Shown in pieces: positions 1-5,209 of a stretch of DNA of 6,345 bases. Below the pieces are notes generated by a model that was given only the letters and a program-made list of their open reading frames with translations, did no database searches and was not told where the DNA came from. The stretch comes from Planctomicrobium sp. Its GTDB lineage: Bacteria > Planctomycetota > Planctomycetia > Planctomycetales > Planctomycetaceae. Each line of letters starts with the position of its first letter. Position 1 is the first letter of the stretch. The position numbers were made by a program, and so were the translations under genes. The stretch is from contig JABJMI010000558.1 of assembly GCA_018659505.1 (NCBI GenBank), positions 1-6,345 of the forward strand. The letters are read 5' to 3'.

Positions 1-73
1 CAATTTTTGCTTTGGCATCCTCACACCATCATTCACCAAGACTTTTGAATTGACTTTAAGGAGTCATCGTACT
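1..73. other. Short 3' flank, no supported gene
   Basis: This stretch lies downstream of the oxidoreductase gene. It contains only a 5-bp inverted repeat, tgact at 51-55 and agtca at 62-66, with no adjacent T-run, so it is not a convincing intrinsic terminator. On the minus strand an ATG at 18-16 opens a frame (M-P-K-Q-K-L) that runs off the left edge. A GAGG directly abuts this ATG, which is too close for a normal ribosome binding site. The next minus-strand gene might begin here, but six codons cannot establish it. Confidence 0.3.
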
Positions 74-1324
74 TTACGAAAACGTATGAGTCTGTGCGTT
101 GAATACAAGTTCTCGACCTTGCTGGAATGCCATATTTCCTAGGTGACACATGATTGAACTCGCCTGTCCCTCAGCCATGCCAACAACGGGTTCAGTTCGA
201 TCACGCACAGCATTCAGGAAGTTTGAGACTTGTGTCTGCTTGATTTCACTGGCATCGCAAAATCGTTCTTCTGTATGGTCGTAGACTTTCCATCCGCTGC
301 GGTCGATGATCAGAGTGCCTGAATCTCCATAGAAGGCAACTCCTGATGAACGCCCTTCGATGCCCCGATTCGACCACTGACGATGTTCCCAGACGACTTC
401 AACTTCTGGATAGTCATAATGCACAGTCAAAGTGTCAGGCGTTTCTCGATCATCCTTAAAGCTGTGTTTTCCTCCTTTGGCGAAGACTTTAGAAGGAAGT
501 CCCAGATTGAGCGCCCAGCGAATGACATCCAATTGTTGCACGCCCCACAGACCGAGTTCGCCGGAGCCGTAGTCCCAGAACCAGGACCAGGTTTGATGAA
601 ATCGATTCGCCTGAAAATTTCTGGTGGGGGCAGGACCTAGCCAGCGAGTATAGTCGACTCCAACCGGTGGTTTAGATGTCGCGCAGCGACCAATTGATTT
701 CCGCCGATGTGACGCCCACGCTTTGGCAAGGTGGACTTCCCCAATGTAGCCCGACCGAATCAGTTTGACCGCTGATTGAAAGTGTGTTCCGCTTCTTTGA
801 GGAAGTCCCACCTGAACAATTGACCGAGACTGAGAAGCAAGCTCAGCAATTTTCTGACCTTCAGCGATTGAATGGGCAATAGGAGTTTCAAGAAAGAGAT
901 CTTTCTTTGCCTGCAATGTGTCGCTCGCCATTCTTGAATGCCAATGGTCGGGCGTCGATACGATAACAGCATCGACATCTGACCGATTGACTAACGCTTC
1001 ATAGTCAGGAATGATCACTGGTGAATGTTTTTGAAGAGCCCCAAGTTCGTGTTGCGCAGTCGCCAGAATTCGCACGTCGACATCACAAATTGCAATGACA
1101 TCTGCATTGTGATTTCTCGCAACCGACTTCGCCAATTCCAGCCCTTGCGACCCAAGCCCGATCACACCAATCTGTAAACGCTCGTTCGGTGAACGAGTCG
1201 CTCCTAGACTCAGAGTTCCCGCTGCAAGACCTGCTGCGTTACGAGCGCTGTTTTCAAGAAACTCTCTTCGGTTGCAGCTGGCACTCCCTGCTGTCGAACT
1301 CTTGTTATTGGATGTTTTAGACAT
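74..1324 (-). CDS. Gfo/Idh/MocA-family oxidoreductase with Tat-type leader, probable loss of catalytic residues
   Basis: The protein has the fold of the NAD(P)-dependent Gfo/Idh/MocA family, whose members oxidise or reduce sugars and related polyols. Numbering is from the ATG at 1324 (416 aa). A twin-arginine motif NRREFL (R19, R20) precedes a weakly hydrophobic Ala/Gly stretch (about 29-42), which suggests export by the Tat pathway. The Rossmann nucleotide loop GVIGLGSQG is at 53-61, followed by the second strand ending in CDVD (80-83) and the STPDHWH segment (123-129). The C-terminal domain carries RWLGPAP (227-233) and FWDYGSGELG (249-258). The family's EKP catalytic motif reads ETP (146-148), and the His usual in the GVHxxD motif is Gln263 (GVQQLD), so activity is doubtful. 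An in-frame GTG at 1408 would add 28 residues. I prefer the ATG because it puts the RR pair about 19 residues in. Neither start has a clear Shine-Dalgarno. The gene is transcribed divergently from the GGDEF gene. The family assignment is sure; the substrate is unknown. Confidence 0.9.
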   Translation of the reverse strand: MSKTSNNKSSTAGSASCNRREFLENSARNAAGLAAGTLSLGATRSPNERLQIGVIGLGSQGLELAKSVARNHNADVIAICDVDVRILATAQHELGALQKHSPVIIPDYEALVNRSDVDAVIVSTPDHWHSRMASDTLQAKKDLFLETPIAHSIAEGQKIAELASQSRSIVQVGLPQRSGTHFQSAVKLIRSGYIGEVHLAKAWASHRRKSIGRCATSKPPVGVDYTRWLGPAPTRNFQANRFHQTWSWFWDYGSGELGLWGVQQLDVIRWALNLGLPSKVFAKGGKHSFKDDRETPDTLTVHYDYPEVEVVWEHRQWSNRGIEGRSSGVAFYGDSGTLIIDRSGWKVYDHTEERFCDASEIKQTQVSNFLNAVRDRTEPVVGMAEGQASSIMCHLGNMAFQQGRELVFNAQTHTFS

Positions 1325-1730
1325 ACCTAAACTGTTGTGGGAAACGACATGTAATTCTGAATTGTTGTGGTCAGCGAAAACTTTAAGTGGTGAAGAGTTC
1401 GTGACCACAAAATCTTAATTTGATTGCAAACACATCGTTCGATTGTATCACTCGATGAACTGACTTGCCATAACATTCCCTTGAACGAAAATTTCGGGCG
1501 AAACATTGATAACAGGTGTATACTGAATAAAAGAACATTCCGTATTGTGCCGATTTTATGGAGCGAATGTGGAAAAGAAACAAGTCTCACAGCCTCCTTA
1601 TCGTGATTTGTGAGCTAGAGTTAATCGTATGGAATCCATATTCGAGGACGTTACAGATCTCATGATCTGTAAGACTCAAAGGCGATATGATTTGTAAATT
1701 AAGTATTTTAACAAGTGGTCGACTAATTCA
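1325..1730. other. Divergent intergenic region between oxidoreductase and GGDEF genes
   Basis: About 400 bases hold no gene I can support. A plus-strand frame at 1424-1606 (60 aa) has no recognisable domain and no ribosome binding site, and I regard it as chance. The region should contain both divergent promoters, but I cannot place either with confidence. A TATACT hexamer at 1519-1524 resembles a -10 box but has no -35 partner at normal spacing. Visible structure consists of two small odd-centred palindromes (1486-1496 and 1628-1640) and a 9-bp perfect inverted repeat (1651-1672) with a related half-site at 1689-1697. Confidence 0.6.
1651..1697 (+). promoter_or_regulatory. Candidate operator or 5' leader hairpin upstream of the GGDEF gene
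   Basis: TTACAGATC (1651-1659) and GATCTGTAA (1664-1672) form a perfect 9-bp inverted repeat with a 4-base centre. A direct near-copy, GATTTGTAA, lies 25 bp further on at 1689-1697 and differs by one base. No T-run follows on either strand, so it does not look like an intrinsic terminator. The position, 34 to 80 bp ahead of the GGDEF start codon, fits a dimeric repressor or activator site with an accessory half-site, or a hairpin in the leader RNA. The function is inferred only from symmetry and position. Confidence 0.4.
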
Positions 1731-2489
1731 ATGCGTGAAACAACATCCCGCATGATCTTTGTTGCAGTAAGTGCCTGGCTGAGCTTGTGCTTGCTGCTAG
1801 TAGGCTGGATGCCAGAAATGGATTATTCATTTCGCCCTATCTGGATGGTGAGTGGATTGATTGGTCTAGCGTCCTCTGTCGGTTTGAGCCAGTTGATCAA
1901 AAAAGATATTGGCATTCAGGAAAAATTAATCACTCAATATCGACGTGCAGCGATGACAGATAGCCTGACAGGGCTCGCAAATCGTCAAGCTCTTGATAAT
2001 GCACTGCGGGAAGCGGTACACGAATTTATTCCGAATCGAAACCCGCTGAGTCTCATTCTGATTGACATCGATTTCTTTAAGAAGTTCAATGATAAATGGG
2101 GACACCAAGCAGGAGACGCAGCATTGAAAACAGTCTCAAGGACTGCCGCTGCTTTTTTCTCGGGCATCGGATGTGTCGCGAGATTTGGAGGAGAAGAATT
2201 TGCGATTGCAGTTCCGAGCGTTTCACTCAAAGAAGCATCTAAACTTGCCGAAGAATTCCGAAAGTTTGTAGGGATGACTGAGTGTGAGTTCATGGAGCAA
2301 AAACTGAAGTTGACTGTGAGTGTCGGCGTGGCAGAACTGAGGACCAAAGAGAATTCTGATGATCTCATCCGCCGGGCTGACGAGGCGCTCTACGCAGCTA
2401 AAAGAAATGGTAGAAATTGCATTCAAGTCAGTGAACCCACTCTCCCGGAAGTCACTGATTCGGTCGCAACGAACCTATCATTGACCTAA
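1731..2489 (+). CDS. Membrane-anchored GGDEF protein, putative diguanylate cyclase
   Basis: The 252-residue protein should condense two GTP into cyclic di-GMP. Two hydrophobic segments (about 8-27 and 37-56) are joined by a loop of about nine residues, so it is probably anchored in the inner membrane with almost nothing outside to sense a ligand. A linker helix (57-75) leads into a complete GGDEF domain: MTDSLTGLANR (75-85), DIDFFKKFND (112-121), WGHQAGD (123-129), the signature GGEEF (153-157), SVGVAE and ADEALYAAKRNGRN near the end. The metal and nucleotide residues D112, N120, D129 and E155/E156 are all present, so activity is likely. The RxxD inhibitory site expected five residues before the signature is absent (SGIG at 144-147). 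The ATG has no strong Shine-Dalgarno; a second ATG at 1752 would cut into the first membrane segment. The gene stands alone, divergent from the oxidoreductase and convergent with the ATPase gene. The last 20 residues look disordered. Confidence 0.93.
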   Translation: MRETTSRMIFVAVSAWLSLCLLLVGWMPEMDYSFRPIWMVSGLIGLASSVGLSQLIKKDIGIQEKLITQYRRAAMTDSLTGLANRQALDNALREAVHEFIPNRNPLSLILIDIDFFKKFNDKWGHQAGDAALKTVSRTAAAFFSGIGCVARFGGEEFAIAVPSVSLKEASKLAEEFRKFVGMTECEFMEQKLKLTVSVGVAELRTKENSDDLIRRADEALYAAKRNGRNCIQVSEPTLPEVTDSVATNLSLT

Positions 2490-2533
2490 TTCACTAATAC
2501 TTTTTTCCGATTCCATGAATATGATGAAGTCGG
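2490..2533. other. Convergent intergenic gap without a clear terminator
   Basis: The 44 bases separate the 3' ends of the GGDEF and ATPase genes. Two weak, mutually exclusive pairings are visible: CCGATT (2507-2512) with AGTCGG (2528-2533, one G-U pair), and TGAATA (2516-2521) with TATTCA (2535-2540). Neither is followed by a T-run in the direction of transcription, so I do not call an intrinsic terminator. Confidence 0.4.
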
Positions 2534-5005
2534 TTATTCATCAAAAGCAGGCTCTACAATTCCATTATCATCAATCTGATATGGCAACCAAACTAGCAAT
2601 AGCGAATCAATTTCGATATCGCTCTTTCGCGGTTTAATCTCGTAAGGTTCAATTTGAACTCTGTCGTCAGAGTAGCTTTCGGTGATCTCTTTCAGCGCCT
2701 CTTCTAATTCTGCTTCCAAATCTTTTACGTCTTGTTGAAGTTCTTCAACTTCCGCTTCTGCACGTTGAATGTCGCTCCGCTGATCTGCTGCACGTGAGGC
2801 GGATCGCATACTTGAACCGGCTCGGGAAACATTCGCAGAACTCAACTTTTTTCGACCAAAGAGAGCACCGAGAATCGATGTCCCGATCGAAACTGCGGCA
2901 GAGACTGTCGCTGAATTCGCTTGTTCTCTTTCTTTTGCAACACGTGCTTCTGCTTTACGTGTTCTATCACTGAGTGTTTCAAATTTTGATTCGTATTTCT
3001 TGCGAAGCTTTGTCACTTCCAAGTCTCGACGTTCCCGTGCGGCTTGTCGAATCTCTGCCAGGAAATCCCCTTCTCGATCATCGGGGTGTGAATATTTTTT
3101 CAAAGCAGAACAGGTGCTGAGGGTCAGTCGTTGTTCACGGTAAAGAAAGTTTTTCAAGCTGGAGTTCCAACTTCTCCAAGATGTTTTCTTTGTGCATTCC
3201 TTCGGGATTCCGGCATAGTGCGCTCGAGAGAATGGCTGACTCTCCAACGAGAAATGATCTTGTTCAACCTTCTCGGCATCTGCCCAGGGATCGCGTCCCA
3301 CATCGGAGTCCTCAGCGAATTCCAGCATGAAGCACTGGTCCTGCCAAATATCGACAGATGACTTGGCATCAACGAAGTGCAACACTCCGTTTCCGGTTAC
3401 TGATGGTCGGTAAAGGATCACTGCTTCTCGAGGTGTGGAACGAGAGATCGCTACAAATTTTTGTTCTATTCCTTCTGGTAACACTGGAATGAATTGTGAG
3501 TTCTCTTCAGGAAGTTCGAGTGTTTGTTGCTCATTCGCATTCAGTTCTGGTCGGAATGAATGTGGCTGATGTCCCTGTTCAAGTCGCAACTGTTTTAAAG
3601 GCTGCATTAGGGTTGAAATTTGTTCGCGCGTCATTGGACCGCTAAGATAAGACAATACCCAGCGTGTGTGGAAAATAACTGGCTGAGATTCATGAATGTT
3701 ATTCATCATGAATACTCGGCTTCCGACCGCGGAGAGGATTTTCTCAACTCGTTTGCGATCGAACCGAACCCCTGCGGTCGTTGATGCCCCTTCGAGGCCA
3801 TCGAGGACACGCAGTTTGTCTCGTTCAGTTTGAAGGCGTCCTAAAAACCATGTCCCGGCATTGGATAAGGCTTTGTAATCGAGATCGACGGGATTCTGGG
3901 TCGCCAGAATAAGCCCTAAGCCATATGCACGAGCTTGCTTCAGCAAAGTTAACAACGGGATTTTCGAGGGGGGATTTGCAGTCGGTGGCAGATAGCCGAA
4001 GACTTCGTCCATATAGAGCAAGGCTCTTAAACTGGAAGTCCCTGTTTGAGTTCTCATCCAGGAGACGACTTCATTTAACAACAAAGTGACAAAGAACATT
4101 CGTTCTTGATCATTGAGATGAGCGATAGAAATAACGGCCAATCGAGGTTTTCCCTCGTCTGTATAAAGGAGTTTTTGGATATTTAGCGGTTCCCCTTGAG
4201 TCCATGTTGAAAACGCAGGTGATGCCAAAACATTGTTGACAGTCATCGCCAGTTTCAGACGACTTGAAGCTGGAAAGATGGTTTCCAGATCCATGATGCC
4301 AATTTTCTCAAAAGGAGGCGACTGGATTTCTCCAATTAAAGCAGGCATATCGAGGTCACGCCCTTCGCGCCAGGCGTAGTCAAGAATATTCGAGAGAAGA
4401 ATATGCTCAGGACTTCTCAGAGGATCGGGGTCGATTCCGAGTAATGTTAGAAGACCTGATACAGCTGTTGAAACTCTTTCACGCATCGCATCTGAACTTT
4501 GAATCACCTGTGGAGGGGGCGCATTCAGTGACTTCAAAATTGTCAGCGGGATTCCAGAATCACTTCCGGGTGTATAGATCGCGACCTCTGCCGCATCTTT
4601 TAATTTCTGAATGCGATCTGGTTTCTGCTCCCATTCTTGTAAGCCGTCTTTCCAAAGTTCCGCTCTATCGGCTGCGTACTCGTCGATGGTCATCCCTTTG
4701 CGTGCCGCATCACCTTGTTCGACCCAAGGGAGGAAGTCTTTCGCTTTCAGATTGGGGAAATTGAGTAGCAGATTTCCCATATCTCCTTTTGGATCAATGA
4801 TCAGCGACGGAATTCCGTCAATCGCTGCCTCTTCAAGAAGTGTGATTCCCAGACCAGTCTTGCCACTTCCAGTCATTCCAACAATGACAGCGTGAGTCGT
4901 CAGGTCTTTGGCATCGTACATGACGTAGTCTGAACGTAGCTCGGACTGCTCGACGTCATACTCTTTACCTAAATAGAAAGCACCCAGCTTCTCGTAATCA
5001 AACAT
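2534..5005 (-). CDS. HerA/FtsK-type P-loop ATPase with coiled-coil C-terminal tail
   Basis: This is a large ASCE-type ATPase of the HerA/VirB4 (DUF87-like) group, whose members are typically hexameric DNA-translocating motors. Numbering is from the ATG at 5005 (823 aa). After a short N-terminal segment (FDYEKLGAFYLGK) come Walker A GMTGSGKT (43-50), IDPKGDMGN (70-78), Walker B LLYMDE (329-334) with D333/E334, a sensor-like LATQNP (367-372) and a likely arginine-finger region GRLQTERDK (389-397). The second half (about 640-780) has a charged helical region (654-696), a Gly/Ala/Ser hydrophobic patch ending ILGALFGRKK, a Ser/Arg-rich stretch and a strong Glu-rich coiled coil (742-778). It closes with a conserved-looking PRKSDIEIDSLLLVWLPY. 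A TTG at 5032 would add nine residues. The ATG is preferred because the family-like sequence starts right after it and a GGA/GAG purine run precedes it. No NurA nuclease or other partner is adjacent. The ATPase assignment is firm; the biological role of this subfamily is unknown to me. Confidence 0.9.
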   Translation of the reverse strand: MFDYEKLGAFYLGKEYDVEQSELRSDYVMYDAKDLTTHAVIVGMTGSGKTGLGITLLEEAAIDGIPSLIIDPKGDMGNLLLNFPNLKAKDFLPWVEQGDAARKGMTIDEYAADRAELWKDGLQEWEQKPDRIQKLKDAAEVAIYTPGSDSGIPLTILKSLNAPPPQVIQSSDAMRERVSTAVSGLLTLLGIDPDPLRSPEHILLSNILDYAWREGRDLDMPALIGEIQSPPFEKIGIMDLETIFPASSRLKLAMTVNNVLASPAFSTWTQGEPLNIQKLLYTDEGKPRLAVISIAHLNDQERMFFVTLLLNEVVSWMRTQTGTSSLRALLYMDEVFGYLPPTANPPSKIPLLTLLKQARAYGLGLILATQNPVDLDYKALSNAGTWFLGRLQTERDKLRVLDGLEGASTTAGVRFDRKRVEKILSAVGSRVFMMNNIHESQPVIFHTRWVLSYLSGPMTREQISTLMQPLKQLRLEQGHQPHSFRPELNANEQQTLELPEENSQFIPVLPEGIEQKFVAISRSTPREAVILYRPSVTGNGVLHFVDAKSSVDIWQDQCFMLEFAEDSDVGRDPWADAEKVEQDHFSLESQPFSRAHYAGIPKECTKKTSWRSWNSSLKNFLYREQRLTLSTCSALKKYSHPDDREGDFLAEIRQAARERRDLEVTKLRKKYESKFETLSDRTRKAEARVAKEREQANSATVSAAVSIGTSILGALFGRKKLSSANVSRAGSSMRSASRAADQRSDIQRAEAEVEELQQDVKDLEAELEEALKEITESYSDDRVQIEPYEIKPRKSDIEIDSLLLVWLPYQIDDNGIVEPAFDE

Positions 5006-5131
5006 GAACTCAATTCCATTGATCAGCCCCAATTGAAAAATGATTTAGATACAACAATGAATGGGACTATTTAGAGAAACGTACTAGAAAGAGAAGCCAA
5101 GAGACAAGCGACATCAATAAGTCGACTCAAT
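5006..5131. other. Leader region of the ATPase gene
   Basis: About 125 bases lie between the upstream terminator and the ATPase start. The ATPase promoter must be here or within the terminator region if the gene is transcribed on its own, but I see no convincing -35/-10 pair on the minus strand. Confidence 0.4.
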
Positions 5132-5174
5132 AAAAAAATCAGCTGTGAACAAATATATTGTTCACAGCTGATTT
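5132..5174 (-). terminator. Strong rho-independent terminator of the HEAT/YHS-like gene
   Basis: Two 17-base arms (5136-5152 and 5158-5174) are perfectly complementary around a 5-base loop (atata). Read on the minus strand, the stem runs into seven consecutive T (5138-5132). It starts 36 bases after the stop codon of the minus-strand HEAT/YHS-like gene, so it should end that transcript and separate it from the ATPase gene. On the plus strand the stem is followed only by an A-interrupted stretch, so the terminator is mainly one-directional. The stem core is AATCAGCTGTGAACAA. Confidence 0.93.
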
Positions 5175-5209
5175 AGAATTCAGTCGAGTCCTTAGTGACT
5201 CAAGCGAAA

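Noticed and set aside
1519..1524. TATACT as a -10 box
   Set aside because: No -35-like hexamer is present at 16-18 bp spacing and there is no proper extended -10 element.
1424..1606. 60-aa plus-strand frame in the divergent intergenic region
   Set aside because: It has no recognisable domain, no ribosome binding site and no coding-like composition; it fits a chance open frame.
2507..2540. Bidirectional terminator between the convergent genes
   Set aside because: Stems are only 6 bp with long loops, one contains a G-U pair, and no T-run follows in either direction.
3131..3372. Possible frameshift in the ATPase gene, because alternative frames are open here
   Set aside because: The main frame reads through continuously (SWRSWNSSLKNFLYREQ) and matches the expected helical region on both sides, so the other frames are shadows.
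4444..4895. Plus-strand frames of 94-106 aa opposite the ATPase gene
   Set aside because: They are antisense to the strongly supported Walker A half of the ATPase and have no domain of their own.
2534..5005. HerA-type antiphage defence system
   Set aside because: The ATPase has no neighbouring Sir2-like, nuclease or other effector gene, so nothing in this window supports a defence role.
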